64,000 nt of DNA from assembly GCA_018261935.1 (NCBI GenBank), contig JAGTRP010000001.1, forward strand, positions 62,001 to 126,000, given 5' to 3'. Under the pieces are notes generated by a model that was not told where the DNA came from, searched no databases, and saw nothing but the letters and a program-made list of their open reading frames with translations. The position numbers were made by a program, and so were the translations under genes. Source of the DNA: Rhodocyclaceae bacterium. Lineage in GTDB: Bacteria; Pseudomonadota; Gammaproteobacteria; Burkholderiales; Rhodocyclaceae. Within the stretch, counting starts at the first letter, position 1. Every line of letters begins with the position of its first letter. Shown here one piece after another: positions 39,023-47,462 of this stretch.

Positions 39023-40009
39023 TTAGTGTTTGGCGACGGTGCTGATGGCCCGCAGGAGGCCGCCGGGACCGCCGATGAGCACCGCGGACTGGCCCGGCAG
39101 CGAGGTGCTGCCGCCCAGGAAGACGGGGACGGCATCCGGGTAGGGCATCTGCCGCCAGGTGCCGCCTTCGAGGCGGGCGATGACGCCGCCGGCCCCCGCC
39201 CCGTAGGGCACCCCGCCATGCACGAAGAAACGGTAGAGGGAGGCCTGGGCGGCATTGGCCTGCTTCTGCCAGGTCTTGCCGCCGTCGACGGTGTGCAGGA
39301 CCTGCCCGGCCAGACCGCTGACCCAGCCTTCCTCGCGGCTGGTAAACAGGGCGGCATAGGGGTAGAAGTCGCCGGGGATATTGGCCCCCTTCTTCCAGGT
39401 GGCGCCGCCGTCCTCGGTGAGGACCGTGCGGCCGAATTCGCCGAGGGCGATGCCGTGCCGGTCGTCCACGAACTGGATGGTGGTGATCTGGGTGTCCTCA
39501 CCCAGGCGGGAAACCTTCCAGGTGGCACCCCGGTCGGTGCTGCCGGCAATGGCGGAGCCGCTGCCGCTCACCCACCAGCCGCCCCGCCGGTCACAGGTGA
39601 CGGCGAGGGGCGTCCGGGGCTCGGCCAGGGGGACGGATTTCCAGTCGGCGCCCACCGCATCGGCAGACCACACCTTGTGGTAGTGGTCGATGGCCACGAA
39701 GCCGGCGTCGCCGCAGGCGGCGATATCCACCAGGGAGACCGGACCCAGTTCGGTACGGGCCCAGGTCTTGCCCTGATCCTTCGACACCAGCACGGCGCCG
39801 CTCTGGGTCCCCGCCACCACGGCCTTGCCGTTGCCGGCGATGGCCTGGCTGACGTCATAGCGCTGCACCGCTTTCCGGCGCTCCCGATCGACGCCGGACA
39901 TGTCCGGCGCCTGGGAACAGGCGGCGAGAAGCCCGGAAATCGCCAGGACAAGGGCCATGGACCGCCTCATCAGGGGGCGCGGATACCGGCTCAATTCAGT
40001 TTTTTGCAT
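39023..40009 (-). CDS. YCF48-like BNR-repeat lipoprotein
   Basis: A predicted lipoprotein with a beta-propeller of BNR/YCF48-like repeats (SKDQGKTWARTELG, STDRGATWKV, TEDGGATWKKG, TVDGGKTWQKQ). The signal segment ends in the lipobox LLAAC, so it is likely anchored in a membrane facing the periplasm. Start 40009 gives a 328-residue product with an overlong n-region; ATG 39970 gives a more typical lipoprotein signal (MRRSMALVLAISGLLAAC) but no Shine-Dalgarno. Such proteins usually accompany RND, DUF1302 and DUF1329 genes, as here. Possible role: assembly factor for the transporter or barrel. Confidence 0.82.
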   Translation of the reverse strand: MQKTELSRYPRPLMRRSMALVLAISGLLAACSQAPDMSGVDRERRKAVQRYDVSQAIAGNGKAVVAGTQSGAVLVSKDQGKTWARTELGPVSLVDIAACGDAGFVAIDHYHKVWSADAVGADWKSVPLAEPRTPLAVTCDRRGGWWVSGSGSAIAGSTDRGATWKVSRLGEDTQITTIQFVDDRHGIALGEFGRTVLTEDGGATWKKGANIPGDFYPYAALFTSREEGWVSGLAGQVLHTVDGGKTWQKQANAAQASLYRFFVHGGVPYGAGAGGVIARLEGGTWRQMPYPDAVPVFLGGSTSLPGQSAVLIGGPGGLLRAISTVAKH

Positions 40010-40027
40010 GTGACCATCTCGATTTTT

Positions 40028-40043
40028 TGCAAAAAGGTCCCCA
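40028..40043 (-). promoter_or_regulatory. possible sigma-54 promoter before YCF48-like gene
   Basis: Minus-strand TGGGGACCTTTTTGCA keeps GG and GC with the right 10-base gap and a perfect TTGCA -12 box, but the -24 box is poor. It would fit the start at 39970 better than 40009. Low confidence. Confidence 0.3.
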
Positions 40044-40106
40044 CGAAGCCTCACGGCTTTGTTCGGCTATGGCGGGGGTCCAGCCTTCGATCAGCCGACG
40101 CTGACG

Positions 40107-41168
40107 CTAGACGTTGCGGAACAGGGGACTGCGAACCTTGTTCATGTCCCCGGCGTTGAAGAACTTCTCGGTGAAGATATCCCTCTCGAAAAGCCGGCCT
40201 TGCATCAGGGTCTTGATGCAGGCCTCGATCATCATCGGCGGGCCGCAGAGATAGGCCCGATGGCCAGTGAACACACCATCGAACAGTTCCTTCGCCGCCT
40301 CGTGGATATATCCCCGCTTCCCTTCCCAGCCGCTGCCCTCGGGCTCGTCGGAAAGGACGGGCACATAGGTGAAGTTGGGAAACTCGGCGGCGAGGTGGCG
40401 CAGCAGGCCGTCGTAATAGAGCTCCGACCGGTTGCGCTGGCCATAGACCAGGGTCATCGGGCGCCGGTCGCCCTTCTCCAGCAGGTCGCCGATCATGGAC
40501 AGGACGCCGGCCAGGCCGGAGCCTCCAGCCAGGAAGATGAGCGGCAGGGGCGACGATTCCCGCACGAAGAAGCGCCCGTAGGGGCCGGAGAAGGTCACCG
40601 CATCCCCGACCTTGAGTTCGCGATGGATCCAGGTGGTGCCTACCCCGCCCTCCACCAGCCGGACATGGAGTTCGATTTCATCGCTCAGGGAGGGCTTGCT
40701 GGCCGGCGAGAAGGCCCGGCGGATGCCCCCTCCCGCCTGGGGCAGGTTGAGGGCGATGTACTGTCCGGCCTGGAAATCCATGGGGGTAGCCAGCTTGAGC
40801 CAGATGCCCCTGATGGTCGGCGTCAGATCCTCGATGCGGCTGACGGTGGCCGCGAAATCCTGCACCGGGAGGTTCCGGGCATCCGGCTCCTCCTCGATGT
40901 CGGCCTCCATGACCAGGTCGCTTTTGGGGCGGGCGCAGCAGGCCAGGCACTGGCCGTTGTCCCGCTCGAAGTCCATGAGGGCGAAGGGAGAGGCCTCGCC
41001 GTGGTCGACCTCGCCTTCCAGGATCTGCACCTTGCAAGTGGCGCACAGGCCGTGGCAGCAGGCGTGGGGAAGGTAGATGCCGTTGCGCAGGGAGGCGTCG
41101 AGCAGGGTCTGCCCTTCCTCGATCTCGATGGTCCGGCCCAGGGGCTCGATGGTGATTTGATAAGTCAT
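40107..41168 (-). CDS. dmpP: phenol hydroxylase reductase component (DmpP-like)
   Basis: A 353-residue NADH-dependent reductase with a plant-type 2Fe-2S domain (Cys37, Cys42, Cys45, Cys77), an FAD domain (RRAFSPAS) and an NAD domain (LAGGSGLAG, AYLCGPPMM). Length and style match DmpP/PoxF, which feed electrons to the diiron phenol hydroxylase. In the usual dmpKLMNOP order it follows dmpO directly; here it lies 13 kb away in another operon, downstream of thiolase and SDR genes, with the same orientation. No second reductase is present near dmpO, so this is most likely the partner of the 54-57 kb hydroxylase. It could also serve other oxygenases. Confidence 0.92.
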   Translation of the reverse strand: MTYQITIEPLGRTIEIEEGQTLLDASLRNGIYLPHACCHGLCATCKVQILEGEVDHGEASPFALMDFERDNGQCLACCARPKSDLVMEADIEEEPDARNLPVQDFAATVSRIEDLTPTIRGIWLKLATPMDFQAGQYIALNLPQAGGGIRRAFSPASKPSLSDEIELHVRLVEGGVGTTWIHRELKVGDAVTFSGPYGRFFVRESSPLPLIFLAGGSGLAGVLSMIGDLLEKGDRRPMTLVYGQRNRSELYYDGLLRHLAAEFPNFTYVPVLSDEPEGSGWEGKRGYIHEAAKELFDGVFTGHRAYLCGPPMMIEACIKTLMQGRLFERDIFTEKFFNAGDMNKVRSPLFRNV

Positions 41169-41214
41169 GGGTGCTGATTACTTTTCTGGATTTCTAACTG
41201 CCAAGCCTGGCCCT

Positions 41215-41982
41215 TCAGCGGGACGCCATCCGGGTGGCGCCGTCGAGCCGGATCACCTCGCCGTTGAGCATCCGGTTCTCGAAAATGTGCTTCACCAGGG
41301 CGGCGTATTCCGCCGGCCTGCCCAGGCGGGAGGGGAAGGGAACGTTCTTCGCCAGGCTTTCCTGCACTTCCGCCGTCATGCCGGTGACCATGGGGGTTTC
41401 GAAAATCCCCGGGGCGATGGTGAGGACGCGGATGCCCGAACGGGCCAGCTCCCGGGCGGCCGGCAGGGTGAGGGCAACCACCCCGCCCTTGGAGGCCGCG
41501 TAGGCCGCCTGGCCGACCTGCCCCTCGTAGGCGGCGATGGAGGCGGTATTGACGACGACGCCGCGCTCGCCGTCCTCCCCGGGCTCATTGGCGGCCATGA
41601 CGGCCGCCCCCAGGCGCAGCATGTTGAAGGTGCCGACCAGGTTCACATTGACCACCCGGGCGAAGGAAGCGAGCCCGTGGGGGCCGTCCCGGCCGACGAT
41701 CTTTTCGCCGGGGGCGATGCCGGCGCAATTGACCACCGCCCGCACGACGCCGAACTCCGCCGCCGCGGTGGCGAAGAGCCCGGTCACGTCGGACTCGGAG
41801 GTGATGTCGGTCTTGACGAACAGGCAGCGCTCGCCCAGCTCGGCGGCCTTGGCCTCGCCCTGCTCGGCGTTGACGTCCGCCAGCACCACGTAGCCGCCGG
41901 CATCGATGACCATGCGGGCGCAGGCCGCGCCGAGGCCGGAGCCGCCGCCGCTGATCACCACGGTTGAATTCTTCAGTTCCAT
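41215..41982 (-). CDS. HSD10-like 3-hydroxyacyl-CoA dehydrogenase (SDR)
   Basis: A 255-residue short-chain dehydrogenase. The cofactor motif GGGSGLGAA, the NNAG-equivalent VNCAG, and the catalytic Ser and YAASK are present. The segment ASIAAYEGQVGQAAYAASKGG is typical of the 3-hydroxyacyl-CoA dehydrogenase type 2/HSD10 group, which oxidises 3-hydroxyacyl-CoA (including 2-methyl-3-hydroxybutyryl-CoA) with NAD. It sits 11 bases after the thiolase, the enzyme that would use its product. ATG 41982 has GAGGAG upstream. Inferred role: third step of a beta-oxidation-like series in aromatic breakdown. Confidence 0.9.
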   Translation of the reverse strand: MELKNSTVVISGGGSGLGAACARMVIDAGGYVVLADVNAEQGEAKAAELGERCLFVKTDITSESDVTGLFATAAAEFGVVRAVVNCAGIAPGEKIVGRDGPHGLASFARVVNVNLVGTFNMLRLGAAVMAANEPGEDGERGVVVNTASIAAYEGQVGQAAYAASKGGVVALTLPAARELARSGIRVLTIAPGIFETPMVTGMTAEVQESLAKNVPFPSRLGRPAEYAALVKHIFENRMLNGEVIRLDGATRMASR

Positions 41983-41992
41983 TCCCTGCTCC

Positions 41993-43195
41993 TCACAACA
42001 TTTCGATGGCGATGGCCGTGGCCTCGCCGCCGGCCAGACAGATGGCCGCCACACCGCGCTTGCCGCCGGTCTTCCGCAGCGCGCCGATGAGGGTGGCGAC
42101 GATGCGGGCGCCGGAGGCCCCCACCGGGTGTCCGAGGGCGCAGGCCCCGCCGTGGATGTTCATCTTCTCCAGGGGGATGCCGCATTCCCGCATGGCGATC
42201 ATCGGCACGACCGCGAAGGCCTCGTTCACCTCGAAGAGGTCAACCTGGTCCACGGTCCAGCCGAGCCGGGCCAGCAGGTTCCTGATGGCTACCGCCGGCG
42301 CCATGGGGAAGGCGCGGGGGTTGTCGGCATAGTTCATCTGGCCCGCCACCCGGGCGAGGCAGTGCACACCCAGCTTGTCGGCGGCGGATTCCCGCACCAG
42401 CACTGTCGCCGCGGCGCCATCGGAAATGGAGCTGGAATTGGCCGGCGTCACCGTCCCGTCGGCCCGGAATGCGGGCTTCAGCAGGGAAATCTTGGCCGGG
42501 TCGGTGGTAAAGGGCTGCTCGTCCTTGCCGACCACGGTGGACTTGCCCCGGGCATTGAGGGTCATCGCCGCGGTTTCCCAGGCGAAGCTGCCATCCTCGT
42601 TGGCCTGGCGGGCGGAGAGCAGGGAACGCAGGGCGTAGTCGTCCTGCTCCTGGCGGGAGAATCCGCACTTGCCGGCCCATTCCTCGGCGATGTGGCCCAT
42701 GAGGTCGGCGGGCTTGCCCGGGACCCGGTTGATGGCATCTTCCAGGGCGTCGTAGAGCATGTGGTCGAGGACGGCGCCATGGCCCAGCTTCCTGCCCCGG
42801 CGGGCGTCCGCGAGGATGAAGGGGGCGTTGGTCATGGACTCGAAGCCGCCCGCCACCACCACATCGGCCGACCCGGCCAGGATTTCGTCGCGGCCGATCA
42901 TGATGGCCCGCATGGCGGAGCCGCAGGCCTTGTTCACCGTGGTGCACGGCGTCTTATCCGGCAGGCCGGCCTTCAGCGCCGCCTGGCGGGCCGGGACGTG
43001 GCCGAGGCCGGCCGGCAGGACGCAGCCCATGACGGCGCTGTCCACCAGGCCGGGGGCAATGCCGGAACGTTCGACGGCGGCCTGGATGGCCGCCGCGCCC
43101 AGCTCGATGGCCGAGACATCGCGGAAAACCCCCATCAGCCCGCCCATGGGGGTCCGGGCGGCGGAGGCGATGAGTACTTGATCTGCTTTTTTCAA
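41993..43195 (-). CDS. acetyl-CoA acyltransferase (thiolase)
   Basis: A 400-residue thiolase with nucleophile Cys91 (NKACGSAM), the GHPVGASG histidine and a C-terminal CLAGGEA cysteine. No ATG is found at the homology start; a TTG at 43195 (giving MKKADQVLIASAARTP) has AAGGTGA five bases upstream and is the likely start. It lies in the long operon between the cupin and the HSD10-like SDR. Inferred role: last step of the CoA-dependent breakdown of the ring-cleavage product, releasing acetyl-CoA. Not orthologous to the 6330-7511 thiolase. Confidence 0.92.
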   Translation of the reverse strand: MKKADQVLIASAARTPMGGLMGVFRDVSAIELGAAAIQAAVERSGIAPGLVDSAVMGCVLPAGLGHVPARQAALKAGLPDKTPCTTVNKACGSAMRAIMIGRDEILAGSADVVVAGGFESMTNAPFILADARRGRKLGHGAVLDHMLYDALEDAINRVPGKPADLMGHIAEEWAGKCGFSRQEQDDYALRSLLSARQANEDGSFAWETAAMTLNARGKSTVVGKDEQPFTTDPAKISLLKPAFRADGTVTPANSSSISDGAAATVLVRESAADKLGVHCLARVAGQMNYADNPRAFPMAPAVAIRNLLARLGWTVDQVDLFEVNEAFAVVPMIAMRECGIPLEKMNIHGGACALGHPVGASGARIVATLIGALRKTGGKRGVAAICLAGGEATAIAIEML

Positions 43196-43224
43196 AAAAA
43201 TCACCTTTTGCTGCAAAAACTTGT

Positions 43225-43581
43225 TCAGGCGGCGGCCGTGAGGCCGACCATGATGCTGCGCACCGCCTGGCCGCCTACCGCCCGGGTGCGGTGGCCCTTG
43301 CCGGCCTGGTCTTCCGCCAGGATCACGGCGCCGGGACCGAGGACGGCCTTGCGGCCGTCGGAGGTCTCGATCTCGACGCTGCCCTCGAGGATGACCAGGT
43401 AGAGGCTGTAGGGCACCGTGTGCCAGCCGGAGTCGTAGTCGGCGCCGGTTTCCCGGAAAAAGATTTCCGGGGCCGGCACCGCCGCCGAGAAGAGGCCGAA
43501 CTTGTCCCGGGGCAGGAGGGGAATCTCGTGGTCGCAAAACCGCGACTCCCCGCCCTCCTCATAGATCCGAGTGACTTTCAT
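43225..43581 (-). CDS. small cupin-domain protein
   Basis: A 118-residue protein with a single cupin-like beta-barrel (GWHTVPYSLYLVILEGSVEIETSDGRKAVLGPGAVILAED). The metal-binding His/Glu set is only partly recognisable: one His in GWH and one in GKGHRTR. ATG 43581 has AGGA upstream. It lies between the second extradiol dioxygenase and the thiolase, with gaps of 8 and 29 bases. It might act as an isomerase or tautomerase-like enzyme, or be a small-molecule binding protein; I cannot assign a reaction. Confidence 0.7.
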   Translation of the reverse strand: MKVTRIYEEGGESRFCDHEIPLLPRDKFGLFSAAVPAPEIFFRETGADYDSGWHTVPYSLYLVILEGSVEIETSDGRKAVLGPGAVILAEDQAGKGHRTRAVGGQAVRSIMVGLTAAA

Positions 43582-43589
43582 GGTCGGTC

Positions 43590-44543
43590 CTAGATGCTGG
43601 CGGCGAGGAACGGAGCGGTATCCAGCTCGTCGTGGTAGGAGAGCGCCGTGCCCAGGTTGGACTCGCTCCAGATCACCGGCTTGAATTCCGGATGGGGCTC
43701 GGCCATGCGCCCGCCGCTGCACAACTCCAGCCGCACGCCGAAGGGATCGAAGAAGTGCAGGGAGAAGGTGTTGCCGTAGGGGTGCCGGGTGGGACCGAAG
43801 CTGTCCAGGGTCACCCCGTCGTTGCGCAGGTACTGTCCGTCCAGCAGGATGTCCGAGGCGTCGTCCTTGGTGAAGGCGATGTGGTGCAGCTTGCCGGCCG
43901 CCCCGGGGAAAACCGCCAGCTCCTGGCCGCCCACGTTCTTGGTCATGCGGAACAGCAGGGCCGAGACGGGATCGCCCTGGTCGTCCTCGATCACCTCCGA
44001 GGCGTAGAAGCCCAGGTATTCCTTCAGGAAGGCGATGGTTTCCTTGGGATGGGGGACGCAGATGCCGACGTGGTTGAGGAACTGGGGCGCCGGGGTGCCG
44101 CGGACGCGCTTGGGCGTCACCCAGTCGGGGGTCTCGAAGCCGGTCTCGTAGCCGAGCTGGGCGAGTTCGGCGAAGAGCCGGACGCGCTGGCCGCCGGGGA
44201 TGGCGAAGCTGATGGAGCGGCCCAGGCCGGGAATATCCCCCGCCTCATGCCGCGCCACCTGGATGTCGCCCTGGGCGAGCCGGGCCGCGAAGCCTTCCAG
44301 GTCGGCATCATCCCGCACCTGGAAGCCGATTTCCGCCAGGCGGTGGGCGTCGCTTTCGTCGATGACCAGGGAGAACTGGTAGGGCTCGTGCCAGCAGCGC
44401 AGCTGCAGCTGTCCCGGCGCGGAGGCCGTCGGCAGCATGCCCAGGGTTTCGGTGTAGAACTTCTTGGCTTCCCGGAGCCCGGGATCCTTCAGGCCGAGCC
44501 TGACAAAACCGATGCGGGTAATTCCCTTGTGTTTGATTGCCAT
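43590..44543 (-). CDS. extradiol dioxygenase-like VOC protein, Tyr-to-His variant
   Basis: A 317-residue two-domain VOC protein of the type I extradiol dioxygenase fold. The iron ligands are present: His in LNHVGI, His in LHHIAF and Glu in VRLELCSGG. The second-sphere His (XylE His246 equivalent, in PTRHPYG) is kept, but the Tyr ten residues before the Glu ligand (XylE Tyr255) is His here (SLHFFDP). It is next to, and only distantly similar to, the 44556-45479 enzyme. It may act on a different catechol or on the ring-fission product. Calling it catechol 2,3-dioxygenase would go beyond the evidence. Confidence 0.82.
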   Translation of the reverse strand: MAIKHKGITRIGFVRLGLKDPGLREAKKFYTETLGMLPTASAPGQLQLRCWHEPYQFSLVIDESDAHRLAEIGFQVRDDADLEGFAARLAQGDIQVARHEAGDIPGLGRSISFAIPGGQRVRLFAELAQLGYETGFETPDWVTPKRVRGTPAPQFLNHVGICVPHPKETIAFLKEYLGFYASEVIEDDQGDPVSALLFRMTKNVGGQELAVFPGAAGKLHHIAFTKDDASDILLDGQYLRNDGVTLDSFGPTRHPYGNTFSLHFFDPFGVRLELCSGGRMAEPHPEFKPVIWSESNLGTALSYHDELDTAPFLAASI

Positions 44544-44555
44544 TTCCCCTCCTCC

Positions 44556-45479
44556 TCAGCTGACGACCGTGTAGAACTGCTCGGGAACCGAGCCTTCGTA
44601 ATAGAACGTGGCCTGCCCCAGGTCCTCCGGCTTCCAGTTGATGGGCCGCACCCGTCCCGAGGCGCCGGAGGTCTCGTAGGCGCCGCACTGGAATTCGTTG
44701 CGGTTGCCGGAAGGATCGAAGAAATAGGTGGTGGTCACGCCGGCCACGCCGTGGCGGGTGAGGCCGTACTCCAGGGTGGGCACGCCGCGGTGCTTCAGGA
44801 GGTCGACCCGCCGGATCAGGTCGGCCCGGTCATAGACGTAGAAGGCAATGTGGTGCAGGCCGCCATCCGGTCCGGGGGCGACGGCCAGCTGGTGCATGGT
44901 GTTGCCGGCGGAAAGGAAGCCGAGGAACAGGGTGCCGTCGGGGGCCGTGCCGCATTCGGAAAGGTTGAAGTCCAGCTCGTCCCGCAGGAAACGGATGGTT
45001 TCCGCCGGGTTGCTGCAGACCATCAGGGCATGGTCCAGGTGGCTGACCGGATTCACCCCGTCCACATTCTTGAGGATGGGGTCCGGGTCGCGCATGCCGG
45101 TCTCGTAGCCGATATCCTCGGAATGGTGGAAGAGGTTGATGCGGTGCGTCGACGGCAGGGTGATCATGACGCTCTCCCCCTGGCCGAGAATGTCCCCGGC
45201 CTTCAGCCATTCCACCTTGAGGCCGGCGGCGGCGGCCTTGTCCGCCGCCTCCTGCAGGTCCTCCGGCGCACTGACCTTGAGCCCGAAATGGCACAACCCG
45301 GCGCTCGCCGACTCATTGAGGATCAAGCAATGGTGATCCTGGGAGTCCGGCGCCTGCATGTAGACCCGGCCTTCTGTCTTTCCCGTGGTGCGCAAGCCCA
45401 CGACCTTGGCGTAGTGCTGCTCCGCCTTGCCCAGGTCGGTGACATTGAGGCTCGCATAGCTCAGTCTGATGATTGCCAC
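44556..45479 (-). CDS. catechol 2,3-dioxygenase
   Basis: A 307-residue type I extradiol dioxygenase that opens catechols next to the hydroxyls with O2 to give 2-hydroxymuconic semialdehydes. Iron ligands: His in SHLDHALM, His in LHHIAF, Glu in GNRNEFQCG. The catalytic His of LTRHGVAG and the Tyr of TTYFFDPSGNRNE match XylE His246 and Tyr255. It follows the ferredoxin gene by 10 bases and precedes the variant VOC enzyme by 12. Product of the phenol hydroxylase (catechol, methylcatechols) is the expected substrate. Length and style fit the I.2 subfamily; I would not place it further by eye. Confidence 0.9.
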   Translation of the reverse strand: MAIIRLSYASLNVTDLGKAEQHYAKVVGLRTTGKTEGRVYMQAPDSQDHHCLILNESASAGLCHFGLKVSAPEDLQEAADKAAAAGLKVEWLKAGDILGQGESVMITLPSTHRINLFHHSEDIGYETGMRDPDPILKNVDGVNPVSHLDHALMVCSNPAETIRFLRDELDFNLSECGTAPDGTLFLGFLSAGNTMHQLAVAPGPDGGLHHIAFYVYDRADLIRRVDLLKHRGVPTLEYGLTRHGVAGVTTTYFFDPSGNRNEFQCGAYETSGASGRVRPINWKPEDLGQATFYYEGSVPEQFYTVVS

Positions 45480-45489
45480 TTACTCCTCC

Positions 45490-45837
45490 TTATTTGCCTT
45501 GTTGATTTATTGCCATCCGCCGCGAAAGCGGGGCCTTGTCCACGACTGCCCACTGCCAGTCGGTCTTGATGCAACAGTCTTCGGTCGGCGTCGCCCGGCA
45601 CAGGAATACGGCCCTGGCCGGGCAGCCTTCGATCTTGGCGGCGGAGATGGGCGAGACGTAGTCCACCTGCCCGTTCACCAGCTCGGCAGCGCAGATGCCG
45701 CAGCCACCGCTACCGCAGGCAACCCGCAGGCGAAAGCCCGCGGTCCTGGCGGCGGCGTGGATGGAGACGCCTTCGGGGCAGTCGAATGCCACCGTCTCCC
45801 CTTCCCCGCCGGTGAGCGAAATCCGCCAGTGCTTCAT
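45490..45837 (-). CDS. 2Fe-2S ferredoxin (XylT/DmpQ-like)
   Basis: A 115-residue plant-type ferredoxin with cluster Cys41, Cys46, Cys49 and Cys80 (CGSGGCGIC, then FLCRATP). Directly upstream of a catechol 2,3-dioxygenase, this is the position of xylT/dmpQ, whose product re-reduces the oxidised active-site iron of the dioxygenase. Directly downstream of iorB (2-base gap), it could also be the electron acceptor of the 2-oxoacid oxidoreductase. A link between these two roles is discussed in the findings. The C terminus (ATPTEDCCIKTDWQW onward) is longer than in XylT. ATG 45837. Confidence 0.85.
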   Translation of the reverse strand: MKHWRISLTGGEGETVAFDCPEGVSIHAAARTAGFRLRVACGSGGCGICAAELVNGQVDYVSPISAAKIEGCPARAVFLCRATPTEDCCIKTDWQWAVVDKAPLSRRMAINQQGK

Positions 45838-45839
45838 GC

Positions 45840-47462
45840 TCAGGCAGCCTCGGCGATCCTGGGCGCCTGTCCCGGCAGCCCCGCTTCGGCCGCCTGCAGG
45901 AAGCCGCGGCACTGCTCCCAGTTGCCGGCCTGGCCGGCCAGGATGGCCAGGGCCTGGCGGCCGATGGCGAGGGGATCGCCGCCGCGGCCGGCAATGCCGC
46001 GCAGGCGCTCGGCGCCCTCGGTGGCGAAGGCCTGGATGTCGGCCAGGGCCTTTTGCCGGGTCCAACCGTAGCCCTTGACGATGCGCCCCGCTTCGGCGAG
46101 CACCTGGGCGACGCGGGCATCCTGCCGGGCGGCGGCGGCCACGGCTTCCAGCCAATGGTCGATAGCCCGCTCCTCCCGGCCGTGGCGGGACGAGGAACGC
46201 CGCGTCCGGCGCAGCGCCGCCAGCAGCCGCAGGGTCCAGTAGCCGAGAATGCTGTTGGAACGCAGTCGCAGGGGGAATTTGGGCGCATCCTTGTGGAGAG
46301 CCTTGCCATCCGGGCGGGCGGCAGGTTGATCCGCGGGCGACCGGAACAAGCGCTCCAGGCCGGGCGGCAGGGCGTCCAGGAGCTGCTCCAGATCGGGGAC
46401 CAGGTAGTCCCGAATCTGGAGAATTCCCTTCGAGCCGCGGAACTCGGCGGCCAGGCGCTGGAAGCGCTGGGGGGAAGTCTTGATCTGGGCGACCCGCATG
46501 GGATCTTCGTAGTCCATCCAGTTGGCGAGATTGGCGCTCAGGGGCTCGAACAGCTCCCCGTGCCCCTTGACCACATCGAGCTTGGCCGCGCCTTCCACCC
46601 GGGCGATCTTGCCGGCGAACTCATCGGCATAGGCCGCATCCATGTAGTCGTTCAGGAGATTGCCGATGGAGACCAGTGCCTGATGGCGGGATGTGTCGTC
46701 CGCGACCCGCCGCAGGAGCCCCTTGAATCCGGTGCCGGGCTCGAAGGCCAGGGGCGCGCCGGCTTCGGGCCGGGCGGCGGGAGTGCCGAGCCGGGCCCGC
46801 TCTTCCGCGGCGAGGCGGGCGAGCCGCCCGTCCCGCACCATTTCGTAGCCGAGCATAAAGGCCTTGGTGTTGGTCTCCACCGCCACCTGGTCGGCGCGGA
46901 TGGCATCGAGGAAAGGCTCCGGCGGCAGGCCGAACACCGGCGACCCCACCGCCGCCCCCAGCAGGAAGGCGTTGCTGGTCAGGGCCGGCAGCTTGTTGCC
47001 CGTCACCACTTCCTGGGCATGGACCAGGTAATTGGTTTCCGGGGCGATCCGGTGGATGGCGTCGACGATGCATTTGGAATCAAAGATGCCGTTTTCCGAG
47101 GGCATCTTTTCCAGGGTCGTCAGATAGCGGTAGGTATTGCCGATGACGACGCAATCCGGCGCGGCGTAGCCGCCCTGGATGAGGCGCCCGAGCTCCAGCA
47201 GCTCCTGCCCGAGCAGCAGATCCACGTCGCCCGCCATGGCGAACATGGAATTGACCCGCCGCTTGCCCGACTTGGGAGAGGCCTCGCAGTAATAGGTGAC
47301 GGTGCCGGCCCGCTGGGACAGGCCCAGCAGCCCGATGCTCACGGCGTCCCAGCCATGGTTGATGAGGCCCCGGACCAGCCAGGCGCTCAAGACGCCGCCG
47401 CCCTGGCCGCCGACGGTGCCGATGAGGACCCGGCGGGTGCGATTGATGTTTTGGTTTTCCAT
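45840..47462 (-). CDS. iorB: indolepyruvate ferredoxin oxidoreductase beta-like subunit
   Basis: A 540-residue IorB-like protein. The N-terminal 200 residues form the gamma-domain of 2-oxoacid:ferredoxin oxidoreductases (GTVGGQGGGVLSAWL, then LSQRAGTVTYYCE); the long C-terminal extension (about 200-540) is the DUF6537-type domain of large proteobacterial versions. With IorA it should decarboxylate an aryl- or alkyl-pyruvate-type 2-oxoacid to the acyl-CoA and reduce ferredoxin. ATG 47462 overlaps the iorA stop by one base, and the ferredoxin gene follows 2 bases after its stop. Substrate here is unknown; the setting suggests the 2-oxo acid from meta-cleavage. Confidence 0.88.
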   Translation of the reverse strand: MENQNINRTRRVLIGTVGGQGGGVLSAWLVRGLINHGWDAVSIGLLGLSQRAGTVTYYCEASPKSGKRRVNSMFAMAGDVDLLLGQELLELGRLIQGGYAAPDCVVIGNTYRYLTTLEKMPSENGIFDSKCIVDAIHRIAPETNYLVHAQEVVTGNKLPALTSNAFLLGAAVGSPVFGLPPEPFLDAIRADQVAVETNTKAFMLGYEMVRDGRLARLAAEERARLGTPAARPEAGAPLAFEPGTGFKGLLRRVADDTSRHQALVSIGNLLNDYMDAAYADEFAGKIARVEGAAKLDVVKGHGELFEPLSANLANWMDYEDPMRVAQIKTSPQRFQRLAAEFRGSKGILQIRDYLVPDLEQLLDALPPGLERLFRSPADQPAARPDGKALHKDAPKFPLRLRSNSILGYWTLRLLAALRRTRRSSSRHGREERAIDHWLEAVAAAARQDARVAQVLAEAGRIVKGYGWTRQKALADIQAFATEGAERLRGIAGRGGDPLAIGRQALAILAGQAGNWEQCRGFLQAAEAGLPGQAPRIAEAA

